Assembly (NCBI RefSeq): GCF_030269905.1
Contig: NZ_BSVC01000001.1
Span: 124,001 to 188,000 of the forward strand
Source: Pelosinus sp. IPA-1
GTDB taxonomy: Bacteria > Bacillota > Negativicutes > DSM-13327
Length of the DNA: 64,000 bases
Direction of reading: 5' to 3'
In this document: in pieces, positions 43,050 to 52,416 of the stretch
Numbering within the stretch: the stretch's first letter is position 1
Layout of the letters: every line of letters begins with the position of its first letter
Program-made: the position numbers and the translations under genes
The notes under the pieces: generated by a model
Told to the model about the DNA's origin: nothing
Seen by the model: only the letters and a program-made list of their open reading frames with translations
Databases searched by the model: none

Positions 43050-43540
43050 TCAATAAAGAGGAATAGTTAAAAAAGAAGTACAATGATCAAAAAACATCCA
43101 CAGATACAAATAATAACAGCAAGCACCACTCTCAAAAAGAGTGGTGCTTGCTATAAGTAAAGATAACTTAAGTGAGCCTAATATATTACTTGGATATTGT
43201 GTTTGCAATAAATCCGTCCAAGTTTTAGTGGGCTCGCGGTCAGTAAATAAGTAATCAATATCGCTATAGTCCAAAATTTTTATAAATGCTATTTTATCGA
43301 ATTTAAAGTGATCAACGAGTAAAATGATTTTTTTTGCTTGTTTGGTCATTTCTTTTTTTTTACTCACTTTCGGGCTCGTTTGATTCCATAATACCTTTTA
43401 TCCAAGGAAAGCCCTTTACAACTCATAATTGACATAGTCTCCTCTGTGACATCGAATAATTTGCTCAAATTTGATACATGTACTTTTCTGTCTTGTTGAA
43501 TGAATTCAACAATTTTTAGTCGGCGTTCTGTTGCGAGCAT
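43050..43540 (-). pseudogene. Decayed DeoR-family regulator next to rhamnose operon
   Basis: Two minus-strand frames carry the two ends of one DeoR-type repressor. The first, 43540-43364 after AAAGGAGG, begins MLATERRLKIVEFIQQDRKV and keeps the helix-turn-helix up to FDVTEET, then goes off-family and stops after 58 residues. The second, overlapping by four bases, encodes KKIILLVDHFKFDKIAFIK and DYSDIDYLFTD, the typical end of the DeoR effector domain. About 150 central residues are missing, so an internal deletion with frame change is the simplest reading. The natural stop also seems lost. It is divergent from rhaBADM, so it probably was the rhamnose repressor. Confidence 0.75.
43118..43152. 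terminator. Perfect 15-bp inverted repeat
   Basis: AGCAAGCACCACTCT (43118-43132) and AGAGTGGTGCTTGCT (43138-43152) are exact complements with a five-base loop. It lies just past the natural end of the decayed DeoR gene on the minus strand, so it was probably its terminator, although there is no good T run. Confidence 0.55.
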
Positions 43541-43706
43541 AAAGTTTCCTCCTTTTTATCAAAATATGACACCTAGATTCTATTCTAGCCGTATTTTGAG
43601 AGTATATCAAACAGATAATAAATCTGAATCAAAGAAAAAATAAAAGAGTAACAGACATAAAAGAAGAATAAAGAAGTAAAACAAAAATTGTTTTACTAGA
43701 AATATA

Positions 43707-43734
43707 TTGACAAAAAAGATAATGGTGTTAAAAT
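43707..43734 (+). promoter_or_regulatory. Promoter of the rhamnose operon
   Basis: TTGACA (43707-43712) and TAAAAT (43729-43734) are 16 bases apart, a strong sigma-A-type promoter. The leader to rhaB is about 165 bases, AT-rich, without a clear structured RNA. Confidence 0.6.
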
Positions 43735-43907
43735 TAGGATGTAAATGTCAGAAAATATTAATTAAATTTGAAAAATGTTTAAAATCAACATTGGAATAAC
43801 CACAAAATGCAACAGAAACAAAAAATAAATAACATTTTGAGCTTTCTAGGAAGATGATAAAACTAAACGGCAACTTGTTTTAGAACTTGTTGTATAAGGA
43901 GTAATAG

Positions 43908-45362
43908 ATGAAAAAACATATTGCTATCGACATTGGTGCATCAAGTGGACGCTTGATAAGCGGAATATTAAATGATGGGAAAATTGAGTTAGAAGAGATT
44001 TATCGTTTCGATAATAAGATCACGAAGAAAGAAGCGAATGATTTCTGGGATATTGACACATTATTTGATGAAATTATTACGGGGTTAAAGGTAGCGAAAA
44101 AAAACGGTATTGATGAATGTACTTTAGGAATTGATACTTGGGCAGTAGATTATGTATTGGTGGATTACGAAGGGAATCGTATGCAAGAAGTTTATGCATA
44201 CCGTGATGATCGAACAGAAAAAGCAATATTGAATATAGCAAAAAAAATATCTATAGAAGAGATTTACGAAAAAACTGGGATACAATTCTTGCAATTTAAT
44301 ACACTGTTTCAATTGAGCGTACATGATAAGGATGAATTAAAGAAAGCTCACAAAATACTATTGGTACCGGATTATTTGTATTATCGTTTAACAGGAGAGT
44401 TTATTAGTGAAAAAACCAATGCTTCAACGACACAGCTATTGAATATTTCTACAAAAGAGTATGATCAGGATTTATTAAAATTGATTGGTGTGAAGCGGGA
44501 ACAATTCGCTACACTGTTTGATCCAGGAAAAGTTGTGAAGAAAGTTATTCCGAACCTGCGGGACCAGTATGATTTACCTCAATGTGAGGTTATCTGCGTA
44601 GCAAGCCACGATACAGCTTCTGCCGTATTAGGGGTTCCAGGAACAAATAACAAGTTTGCCTATCTTTGCAGTGGAACTTGGTCCCTAATGGGTGTAGAAA
44701 TGGCTCACCCTATTGTTAATGCACAAACATATGCGAAAAATTACACCAATGAATGGGGGGCTTATAACACATATCGATTTTTGAAAAATATTATGGGACT
44801 TTGGTTGATTCAGGAAGTACGTCGAAATTTGAAGACGGAAATTTCATTTACCGATCTTACTAAGGAAGCAGAGAGAATTACACCTTTCCAATTCTTAATT
44901 AACTGTAATGACGCTTGTTTTTTAAGACCAGAGAACATGATTAAGGAAATTCAAAACTATTGTAGGAGAACTGGACAATTAGTACCAAGCACTGGGGGCG
45001 AGCTTGCTAGATGTATTTTTGATAGTCTTGCTTTGACATACCGCAAAACACTTGAAGAAATTAATGTGATAACCGGATATTCTATTGAATCCTTACATGT
45101 AGTTGGTGGAGGGGTGAAAAATGAACTGCTATGTCAGATTACGGCAAATGTTACACAAATACCGGTGGTTGCAGGTCCGATAGAATCGACAGCACTTGGC
45201 AATCTTTTAGTACAAATGATTAGTTGTGGTGACTTAGAAAATATCTTGGAAGCTAGGAAAGTGATCATTAAATCTTTTGCCATAAAAACGTATCAACCTA
45301 TTAAAATTAAAAACTTAGACGAAGTGTATAAAAGATTTATTCAGTTAGTAGGAACAAATTAA
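43908..45362 (+). CDS. rhaB: Rhamnulokinase
   Basis: A 484-residue FGGY-family kinase that phosphorylates L-rhamnulose to rhamnulose 1-phosphate in the cytoplasm. The N-terminal phosphate loop AIDIGASSGRLI, GIDTWAVDYVLVD with the substrate-side Asp, ASHDTASAVLGVP and LHVVGGGVKNELLCQ are typical of RhaB. First gene of rhaBADM, with AAGGAG before the ATG. The order kinase-isomerase-aldolase-mutarotase and close spacing show one operon. Confidence 0.93.
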   Translation: MKKHIAIDIGASSGRLISGILNDGKIELEEIYRFDNKITKKEANDFWDIDTLFDEIITGLKVAKKNGIDECTLGIDTWAVDYVLVDYEGNRMQEVYAYRDDRTEKAILNIAKKISIEEIYEKTGIQFLQFNTLFQLSVHDKDELKKAHKILLVPDYLYYRLTGEFISEKTNASTTQLLNISTKEYDQDLLKLIGVKREQFATLFDPGKVVKKVIPNLRDQYDLPQCEVICVASHDTASAVLGVPGTNNKFAYLCSGTWSLMGVEMAHPIVNAQTYAKNYTNEWGAYNTYRFLKNIMGLWLIQEVRRNLKTEISFTDLTKEAERITPFQFLINCNDACFLRPENMIKEIQNYCRRTGQLVPSTGGELARCIFDSLALTYRKTLEEINVITGYSIESLHVVGGGVKNELLCQITANVTQIPVVAGPIESTALGNLLVQMISCGDLENILEARKVIIKSFAIKTYQPIKIKNLDEVYKRFIQLVGTN

Positions 45363-45440
45363 TCATCTTAATTTAAATAGAAAAGATTATAGTTATAGCA
45401 GCATTTTAAGGCAATTGAATAATCGAGGGGAGAATTACAT

Positions 45441-46694
45441 ATGGACAAGCTGTTAAAGAGGCAATTTGAAGAAGCAAAAGCAATTTACGCTAAAATAGGT
45501 ATTGATGTGGATGAAGTACTCAATAAACTGGCACAAGTAAAGATTTCACTGCATTGTTGGCAAGGGGATGATGTTCGAGGCTTTCTTAAAAGTGAAGAAT
45601 TATCTGGAGGAATTTCAGTTACAGGTAATTATCCAGGAGCAGCCCGTACGCCCTTGGAACTTCGAAAAGATTTAGAGAAGGCATTTTCTCTGATACCTGG
45701 TAAACATAAGGTGAATTTGCATGCTATTTATGCTGATACTGATGAAAAAGTTGATGTAGATCAATTAGAGCCTAAGCATTTTACACCTTGGGTTAATTGG
45801 GCTAAAGAACAGGGTCTTGGATTAGATTTTAATCCAACTTGTTTTTCCCATCCTAATTTTAAAGATGGATTCTCCATAAGTCATCCTGATAGTAGCATTC
45901 GAGATTTTTGGATCACACATTGCAAAGCAGCGCGTAAAATCGCTGCATATTTCGGTAAAGAACTAAACCAAACTTGTATTACTAATTTCTGGTTTCCTGA
46001 TGGGTTCAAAGACATACCTGTTGATCGCATGGCACCTAGAAAAAGGATGAAAGAAGCCCTAGATGAGGTGTTTTCTGAAGAAATTAGTTATCAATATAAT
46101 GTGGATGCAGTGGAAAGTAAGCTATTTGGCATTGGTTCGGAAAGTTATGTAGTAGGATCGCATGAATTTTGTTTGAGTTATGCGCTTCAGAATAAGAAGG
46201 CAATTTGCTTGGACGTAGGACATTTTCATCCGACAGAGACTATATCAAATAAACTTTCAGCTATAGCACTATTTGATACTGAAATTTTACTACATGTGAG
46301 TCGCCCAGTCCGCTGGGATAGTGATCATGTGGTTATCATGGATGATGAATTACAAGAAATTGCCAAAGAACTTGTACGAAATAATTTGCTAGATAAAGTT
46401 CATATAGGGCTTGATTATTTTGACGCTAGCATCAACCGCATTGCTGCATGGGTGATTGGATCACGTAATATGCTGAAAGCATTACTTCGTGCAATGCTTG
46501 AACCAATTGAAATGTTAAAGGAAGCAGAAAATAAAGCTGATTTTACAACACGGTTAGTTTTGTTGGAAGAAATGAAGTCTTACCCTTTTGGCGCGGTTTG
46601 GGATTATTATTGTGCAACAGCGAATGTTCCTATCCGGGAATCATGGTTGGCAGATGTGAAAAAATATGAAAAAGACGTATTGTTAAAACGATAG
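45441..46694 (+). CDS. rhaA: L-rhamnose isomerase
   Basis: A 417-residue TIM-barrel metal enzyme that converts L-rhamnose to L-rhamnulose. The metal-binding [10 protein letters not shown] motif and [16 protein letters not shown] are clear RhaA signatures; [13 protein letters not shown] near the N terminus agrees. Length is as expected. RBS GAGGGGAG before the ATG; 78 bases after rhaB. Confidence 0.95.
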   Translation: MDKLLKRQFEEAKAIYAKIGIDVDEVLNKLAQVKISLHCWQGDDVRGFLKSEELSGGISVTGNYPGAARTPLELRKDLEKAFSLIPGKHKVNLHAIYADTDEKVDVDQLEPKHFTPWVNWAKEQGLGLDFNPTCFSHPNFKDGFSISHPDSSIRDFWITHCKAARKIAAYFGKELNQTCITNFWFPDGFKDIPVDRMAPRKRMKEALDEVFSEEISYQYNVDAVESKLFGIGSESYVVGSHEFCLSYALQNKKAICLDVGHFHPTETISNKLSAIALFDTEILLHVSRPVRWDSDHVVIMDDELQEIAKELVRNNLLDKVHIGLDYFDASINRIAAWVIGSRNMLKALLRAMLEPIEMLKEAENKADFTTRLVLLEEMKSYPFGAVWDYYCATANVPIRESWLADVKKYEKDVLLKR

Positions 46695-46762
46695 TTCTAG
46701 GAAAAGGTATTGCACGTCATATTAATGGCTGTTGCTGTTATTGAAGAAATGGAGGAATCAGT

Positions 46763-47596
46763 ATGGGAATAACTACGATGCAACATAGAATTCCGTTTGT
46801 GAATGAGATGATGGAAGTTACTCGCAATATGTGGGAGCTAGGGTGGGATGAACGTAATGGGGGAAATATCAGTTACCTTTTAAAAAAGAATGAAGTAAAA
46901 GAATATATAGATATAAAAGACGTTAAACGCACTATTCCCCTTGAATTTCCGGTTAGAGAGTTGGTAGATAAATATTTCATTGTAACTGGAACGGGAAAAT
47001 ACTTTAAAAATGTGGTGGTGAATCCAGAAAAAAATCTTGGTGTTATTCGTATAACAGAGGATGGAAATGCTATAGAAGTTTTGTGGGGATATGAAGATGG
47101 CAGCCGTCCAACAAGTGAGTTAGCAGCTCACTTTATGAGCCACATTGAACGGCTAAAAAAAGATCCAGAACATCGTGTTATCATGCATGCTCATGCCACA
47201 AATGTTCTGGCGATGACTTTCGTACATGATCTTGATGAAAAGAATTTCACTAAGACCTTGTGGCAGATGTGTACAGAGTGTTTAGTTGTTTTTCCAGATG
47301 GCATTGGTATCATTCCTTGGATAGTCCCGGGAACGAATGAAATAGGTCAAAGAACAGCAAATAAAATGAAAGATTGTCGCTTAGTTATTTGGCCACAACA
47401 CGGAATCTTTGGTGCAGGTAGTACTATAGATGAAACATTTGGATTGATTGAGACAGTTGAAAAAGCAGCGCAAATTTATATGCTGATCAATTCACATCAA
47501 GGTGGAATTAAGCAAATCATTACAGAACAGCAACTGTTAGATTTGGCCAAGGTTTTTGGAGTAAATCCGGTAGACGGGATACTCAATGCAAAGTGA
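46763..47596 (+). CDS. rhaD: Rhamnulose-1-phosphate aldolase
   Basis: A 277-residue zinc-dependent class II aldolase that cleaves rhamnulose 1-phosphate to dihydroxyacetone phosphate and L-lactaldehyde. Zinc ligands are the two His of HAHATN and the His of [10 protein letters not shown]; the catalytic Glu lies in TSELAAH. RBS GGAGG before ATG 46763. The lactaldehyde it makes needs a dehydrogenase or reductase; none is next to it, but an aldehyde dehydrogenase gene is at 11025 and LUD proteins are at 6163 and 52417. Confidence 0.95.
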   Translation: MGITTMQHRIPFVNEMMEVTRNMWELGWDERNGGNISYLLKKNEVKEYIDIKDVKRTIPLEFPVRELVDKYFIVTGTGKYFKNVVVNPEKNLGVIRITEDGNAIEVLWGYEDGSRPTSELAAHFMSHIERLKKDPEHRVIMHAHATNVLAMTFVHDLDEKNFTKTLWQMCTECLVVFPDGIGIIPWIVPGTNEIGQRTANKMKDCRLVIWPQHGIFGAGSTIDETFGLIETVEKAAQIYMLINSHQGGIKQIITEQQLLDLAKVFGVNPVDGILNAK

Positions 47597-47622
47597 AAAA
47601 TAAAAAGGTGAGGAGGGAGGAA

Positions 47623-47937
47623 ATGATTCGTAAAGCATTTATTATGAAATTATTTAATAACTGTTATGAAGAGTACAAAACACGTCACGATGAAATTTGG
47701 CCAGAAATGGTACAAATGCTTAAGGAACATGGCGCATCTAACTACTCAATCTATTTTGAGCCCAACACAAATTCCTTATTTGCATATCTTGAAATTCAAG
47801 ATGAAAATCAATGGAATAAAAGCGCCGAAACGCAAGTCTGTCAAAAATGGTGGGAGCATATGAAAGGTCTGATGGAGACGAATGATGATAATTCTCCAGT
47901 GATAACCAACCTGCAAGAAGTGTTCTTTTTAAAATGA
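47623..47937 (+). CDS. rhaM: L-rhamnose mutarotase
   Basis: A 104-residue ferredoxin-like-fold protein that interconverts alpha and beta rhamnose. YEEYKTRHDEIWPEM contains the conserved active-site His, and YSIYFEPNTNSLFAYLEIQD and WWEHM are family marks. Its length equals that of known RhaM from this start. ATG 47623 follows AGGAGGGAGG directly; a longer in-frame version beginning within the rhaD stop would add ten residues and cover this site. Confidence 0.93.
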   Translation: MIRKAFIMKLFNNCYEEYKTRHDEIWPEMVQMLKEHGASNYSIYFEPNTNSLFAYLEIQDENQWNKSAETQVCQKWWEHMKGLMETNDDNSPVITNLQEVFFLK

Positions 47938-47968
47938 TATAAAGCGAAAAAGGAGTGTCAATTACATT

Positions 47969-49078
47969 ATGGCAAGTAGTGTTAATAAAGTGGGAAGAAG
48001 AGATATTGTACATAAAATAAATTTACTTATGGATAATTTGATCAATATTAAAGATGAGACAGGCGAATTTTTATTAAGACTTGATGATGGAAGAGTCATA
48101 GACACGAAGGGGTGGGCTGGCTGGGAGTGGACCCATGGAATTGGGTTATATGGCATGTATAAGTACTATGAATTAACACAAGATGAAAAGGCTTTACGCA
48201 TTATAAACGATTGGTTTACCGATCGGTTTGCAGAGGAAAGTACAACCAAAAACGTCAATACCGTTTCGCCGTTCTTGACCTTAGCTTATTTATATGAAGA
48301 TACTAAAAATAAATCTTATCGGTCTTATTTAGAACAATGGATGGATTGGGTCATGTATGAAATGCCCAGAACAGAAGAAAATGGCTTGCAGCATATTGTT
48401 TATAATAGCGAAAATAAACAGCAAATTTGGGATGACACCTTAATGATGTGTGTATTGCCTTTAGCAAAAGTAGGTAAGCTTTTTAATAATCTTGCGTATA
48501 TCGAAGAAGCAAAAAAGCAATTTTTATTACATATCAAGTATTTAGCAGACAAAAAAACGGGACTTTGGTTTCATGGTTGGAACTTTGAAGGGCGGCATAA
48601 TTTTGCTGATGCATTATGGGCGAGAGGCAATTGCTGGATTACAATCGCTATCCCTGAATTTATAGAGCTGTTAGATTTGAATGAGGATAATTCTATAAAA
48701 GAATTTTTGCTAGATGCATTAAAAAATCAAATAGAAGCATTGGCTAACTATCAAGATGAGCATAGTGGTTTGTGGCATACCATATTGGACGATGATAGTT
48801 CCTATTTGGAAGCTTCGGCTACAGCTGGTTTTGCTTATGGCATATTGAAGGCAGTCCGTAAGCGATACGTTGATAAGAAATATGAAGGGATGGCTATTAA
48901 AGCAATACAGGGGGTCTTGAATAATATCAGCGAAGATGGCGAACTTCAAAATGTCTCTTTTGGCACACCTGTTTTTCATTCCATTCAAGAGTATAAAGAT
49001 ATACCTCTTACCTCTATGCCTTATGGACAATCTCTCGCTATATTGTGCCTGTCAGAATATTTACGTAGTTATATTTAA
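47969..49078 (+). CDS. GH105 unsaturated rhamnogalacturonyl hydrolase, copy 2
   Basis: A 369-residue cytoplasmic alpha/alpha-barrel hydrolase of the YteR group. HGIGLYGMYKYYEL, QIWDDTLMMCVLPLAKVG with the catalytic Asp and FADALWARGNCW are the key motifs; SSYLEASATAGFAYGILKA follows. It removes unsaturated galacturonate from rhamnogalacturonan fragments. It is only distantly similar to the copy at 6851, so the two probably prefer different oligosaccharides. It follows rhaM by 31 bases (AAGGAGTG site), which ties rhamnogalacturonan breakdown directly to rhamnose use. Confidence 0.9.
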   Translation: MASSVNKVGRRDIVHKINLLMDNLINIKDETGEFLLRLDDGRVIDTKGWAGWEWTHGIGLYGMYKYYELTQDEKALRIINDWFTDRFAEESTTKNVNTVSPFLTLAYLYEDTKNKSYRSYLEQWMDWVMYEMPRTEENGLQHIVYNSENKQQIWDDTLMMCVLPLAKVGKLFNNLAYIEEAKKQFLLHIKYLADKKTGLWFHGWNFEGRHNFADALWARGNCWITIAIPEFIELLDLNEDNSIKEFLLDALKNQIEALANYQDEHSGLWHTILDDDSSYLEASATAGFAYGILKAVRKRYVDKKYEGMAIKAIQGVLNNISEDGELQNVSFGTPVFHSIQEYKDIPLTSMPYGQSLAILCLSEYLRSYI

Positions 49079-49304
49079 TGTATTTTTACTGCCTATTGTA
49101 TCTTCGTAGCGTTATCCAACTTCCCAATAATGACATCTTATTTTTTCGAAAATTATGATTAATTGATGAAGTTAGAGGGAAGAAGGAACGTAGCGATAAC
49201 TGCTCCTATGTATAATGAAAAGCTTCGAGGTTTTAGTAAGACAGCTACAGTCCTGAAAACAATTTAATTTGACTAAATCATATTTGGAAGGATTAGTGAT
49301 TTTT

Positions 49305-50879
49305 ATGAGTGTAAAAGAGCGAAAATTAGAATTTATCAATTATTTTTCTTATGGTATAACCGATTTCATAGGCGCGGGAGCATTTGCATTAACGAGTGCG
49401 TGGTTATTATATTTCTATACTACATTTTGCGGCCTAACATTAGTGGAAGCGAGCTCTATATTTGCATTGGCACGTATCGTTGATGCAGTGGCTAGTCCTA
49501 CTATGGGTTTTATAACCGATAATTTTCATAAAACCCGCCTAGGCAGAAGATTTGGCAGAAGAAAATTCTTTTTATTGATTAGCATTCCTCTGGTAATTTG
49601 TTATTCATTCATATGGATGACTGGTTTTTCCTACTTATATTATCTTATGACATATATATTGTTTGAAATTGTATATACCATGATATTAATCCCTTACGAC
49701 ACATTGGCAGCGGAAATGACGTCAAATTATAAAGTGCGTGCCAAGCTTACCAGCGCCAGAATGTATTGTGCTCAGTTTTCGGCATTTGTTGCGGCCTTCT
49801 TACCAGGAAGATTAATCAATGCTTTAGGAAAAGAATCTTCTGGATCCTTTCTATATGCTGGAGCCATTTTTACCGGTATTTTCATAGTTGTATTGATACT
49901 CGTATATAACTTTACTTGGGAACGATCTTTGGAAGAAATAAAATCTACAGAGTGTAAAGAACCTAAAGTAAGATTGAGCATTGGGCAAAACATACAAAAA
50001 ATTTATATCGATTTAATCACAACACTCAGAATTCAAACATTCAGAGCTCACCTAGGAATGTACATAGGCGGATATCTGGCACAAGACACTTTCAATGCCG
50101 TATTCACTTACTTTATCGTGTTTGCTCTGTTTAAAGATGCTGTATTAGTATCCAATTTGCTGGCTACTATGTATATCTTTCAAATTGCTGGCGTAGGAAT
50201 AGCCACTTATGTGACATTAAAAGTGAGTCCGGGTTCAGCATTTAGAATAGTATCGTCTCTGTTTATGCTAAGTATTTTTGGCTATTTGGCTATCTATGGG
50301 ATTGGTGGTGGCAATAGTGTAATTGCCTTGTACGTGGTATCAGCTGTTGCCGGCCTTGGAAGAGGCGGAATTAACTTCATCCCTTGGAACAATTATACTT
50401 TTGTTCCTGACGTTGATGAAATTGTATCTGGAGATAGAAGAGAGGGCGTTTTTGCTGGATTTATGTCTTTTTTAAGAAAGGCATCGCAAGCTCTTGCAAT
50501 CTTCGTGGTTGGAATCATACTGCAAGAATTCCATTTTGTTTCTGGCGTAAAAGAGCAGTCGCATGAAGCCTTGGTAGCTATGGTGGTTATATTGGTAGTA
50601 GTACCGTTAGCATTTCTCATATTAGGTATTATCGGATCTTATAAGTTTAAAATCACAGATGCATCCCATTCTATACTCAAAAAAGAAATTGAACGGATAA
50701 AAAATGGCGGTCTTAAAAGTGACGTAGATGATGTGACTCGCGCTACTGTTGAGGCTTTAACTGGATGGAAGTATGAAAATCTATGGGGCAATAATCCAAT
50801 TGGATATGCAAATTGGAAAAAATACAATAAATTAGAGAAAAATCAATCAACCTATGATGCCGCTAACAGGGAAGTCTGA
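49305..50879 (+). CDS. GPH-family sugar:cation symporter, copy 2
   Basis: A 524-residue inner-membrane symporter, paralogue of the one at 7997. It shares the ARIVDAVASPTMGFITDNFHKTRLG-type N-terminal block and the loop GRRFGRRK, and 12 expected membrane segments. Its C-terminal tail contains LTGWKYENLWGNN, nearly the same as in copy 1. ATG 49305 follows GGAAGGA with a 12-base gap; an upstream TTG in frame is less likely. It is probably the inner-membrane carrier for the oligosaccharides that GH105 copy 2 and the GH4 enzyme use. Confidence 0.88.
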   Translation: MSVKERKLEFINYFSYGITDFIGAGAFALTSAWLLYFYTTFCGLTLVEASSIFALARIVDAVASPTMGFITDNFHKTRLGRRFGRRKFFLLISIPLVICYSFIWMTGFSYLYYLMTYILFEIVYTMILIPYDTLAAEMTSNYKVRAKLTSARMYCAQFSAFVAAFLPGRLINALGKESSGSFLYAGAIFTGIFIVVLILVYNFTWERSLEEIKSTECKEPKVRLSIGQNIQKIYIDLITTLRIQTFRAHLGMYIGGYLAQDTFNAVFTYFIVFALFKDAVLVSNLLATMYIFQIAGVGIATYVTLKVSPGSAFRIVSSLFMLSIFGYLAIYGIGGGNSVIALYVVSAVAGLGRGGINFIPWNNYTFVPDVDEIVSGDRREGVFAGFMSFLRKASQALAIFVVGIILQEFHFVSGVKEQSHEALVAMVVILVVVPLAFLILGIIGSYKFKITDASHSILKKEIERIKNGGLKSDVDDVTRATVEALTGWKYENLWGNNPIGYANWKKYNKLEKNQSTYDAANREV

Positions 50880-50930
50880 ACAGGAATGAACTGTTAAAAA
50901 TGGATACTACATATAAATGTGAGTCCGTTA

Positions 50931-50950
50931 AAATCTGATTAATCAGATTT
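50931..50950. promoter_or_regulatory. Perfect 20-bp palindrome before the porin gene
   Basis: AAATCTGATTAATCAGATTT is its own reverse complement, starts 51 bases after the symporter stop and ends 28 bases before ATG 50979. It is either an operator or a hairpin near the 5' end of the porin mRNA. Confidence 0.5.
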
Positions 50951-50978
50951 GATGATGAAAAATAGGGGGAGAAAATCA

Positions 50979-52358
50979 ATGAAAATTAAAATGAAACGAC
51001 AAATTACTCTTACCATAGCGCTGGGATTGACAGCATTCAGCACCGCCTTTGCAGCTGCTGTAAGCCCCTTTGATGAAGTTCCAGAAAAAAATTGGACTTA
51101 TAATTCAATGAGCAGATTAGCTAAAAGTGGAGTTGTGGATGGTTACAATGATACCTCATTTACCAATGGTAAGATCCTTACACGTTATGAAATGGCATTT
51201 CTTGTGGCAAAGGTCATGTCAAAAGTCAACAAATCTGATGCAGCAGTTAAAGCTGAAACGAAAACCGATCTTGAAAAGCTGGAAGACGAATTTTCTGCGG
51301 AGCTGAAGAATCTTGGTGTTCGAGTTCCGCGTCAGGATGGAAGTATTTCTGATGTCAAATTTAGTGGTGACGCTCGCATTCGTTATCAAATTAATCCTGT
51401 ATTAACTGCTACCAATAAAAGCAGTTCAAATCCTTCACGCCTTCAAGAACGTTGGGACTTAAATTTTACGGCACCCGTTAGTGAAAAAATCACTTTTAAT
51501 GGTCAAATTTGGACAGAAAATAGAGTATTGAGTCGTTCCGTAAATAGTGGAACTTTAGTCTCTGAAAATGCCGGAACTATGTTTGATAAAGGTGAATTTG
51601 TTTGGAAAAATGCGAATACTGCTTTAACACTCGGCCGTTTTCAGCCATTTTTAGGTCAAGGTATCATTTTTGCTGGTGGACCAGGTAACTTTATGGATGG
51701 TATTTATGGCACATATAAATTAGATCCGAGAACGGCCGTATCCGCTGGTTATGCCGATATGGGTGCCGAATTTGAAAATATCGGTACTAGTGGCTTGGCA
51801 AATTTAAACGGGAACCAACAAAGTGTCAAAGTAAGTATGCAGAATGTAAGCTATCAGGTTGACAGTAATGCTACTCTTACTGCTGCTCATATGAAGGTAA
51901 TGAATCATCCGGTTTTCGGAACAGTTCCCTATAATTTTGATCAATATGCTGTTGGCGGTAAAGTAAAAACTGGCGAGATGACCATTATCGCTGAGGGCGT
52001 GGTAAATAATGCTGATAATCTTCCAGCTAATGCCCGAACCAAAGGTGGTTGGGGTAGAATTCAGTGGAAGGCTTCTGATCCCAAAAAACCTGGAACATAC
52101 CAAATTTCTGCTGATTATTTGAAATTTGGCAATTGGGCCATTGATTCTACCTTCTGGAAAATTGTTCTGCCAGTGCCAGGTGGTAACGGCATTGGGGGCG
52201 ATGGTGCGAAAGGTTTTGGACTCGATTTTGATTATGTTGTTGCCAAGAATCTTGATGTAGATGTTAAATACTATAAATTAAAACCCTATGATAGTAATGC
52301 AAGTACCTTTTCCTCCTATGAACCCTATTATGGTTTTATCACCAATTGGAGATTCTAG
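50979..52358 (+). CDS. ompM: OmpM-type porin with SLH domain
   Basis: A 459-residue outer-membrane protein of the kind found in Negativicutes. Signal peptide about residues 1-24, one SLH domain (about 30-80, FDEVPEKNWTYNSMSRLAKSG), a short coiled coil (about 80-115), then a long beta-rich barrel ending in the aromatic sequence NWRF; a final Phe is the usual outer-membrane assembly signal. The SLH domain anchors the outer membrane to the cell wall, while the barrel forms a channel. ATG 50979 follows AGGGGGAG; the TTG/ATG codons upstream lie within the palindrome or before the RBS. It sits between the symporter and LUD genes in the pectin module, so it may be a dedicated channel for acidic oligosaccharides. 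Confidence 0.9.
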   Translation: MKIKMKRQITLTIALGLTAFSTAFAAAVSPFDEVPEKNWTYNSMSRLAKSGVVDGYNDTSFTNGKILTRYEMAFLVAKVMSKVNKSDAAVKAETKTDLEKLEDEFSAELKNLGVRVPRQDGSISDVKFSGDARIRYQINPVLTATNKSSSNPSRLQERWDLNFTAPVSEKITFNGQIWTENRVLSRSVNSGTLVSENAGTMFDKGEFVWKNANTALTLGRFQPFLGQGIIFAGGPGNFMDGIYGTYKLDPRTAVSAGYADMGAEFENIGTSGLANLNGNQQSVKVSMQNVSYQVDSNATLTAAHMKVMNHPVFGTVPYNFDQYAVGGKVKTGEMTIIAEGVVNNADNLPANARTKGGWGRIQWKASDPKKPGTYQISADYLKFGNWAIDSTFWKIVLPVPGGNGIGGDGAKGFGLDFDYVVAKNLDVDVKYYKLKPYDSNASTFSSYEPYYGFITNWRF

Positions 52359-52416
52359 CTTATAGAAAAAGCGAAAGTTTTCAAATCAAAATTATAAAAT
52401 TGCGAAGGTGCTAATC

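Larger units (their letters stand above)
42768..43907. other. Large intergenic region before the rhamnose operon
   Basis: These 1,140 bases hold a possible 29-codon reading frame (42907-42996), a perfect hairpin (43118-43152), the remains of a DeoR-type regulator on the minus strand (43050-43540), and the rhaB promoter (43707-43734). The rest is AT-rich with no recognised element. Confidence 0.6.
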
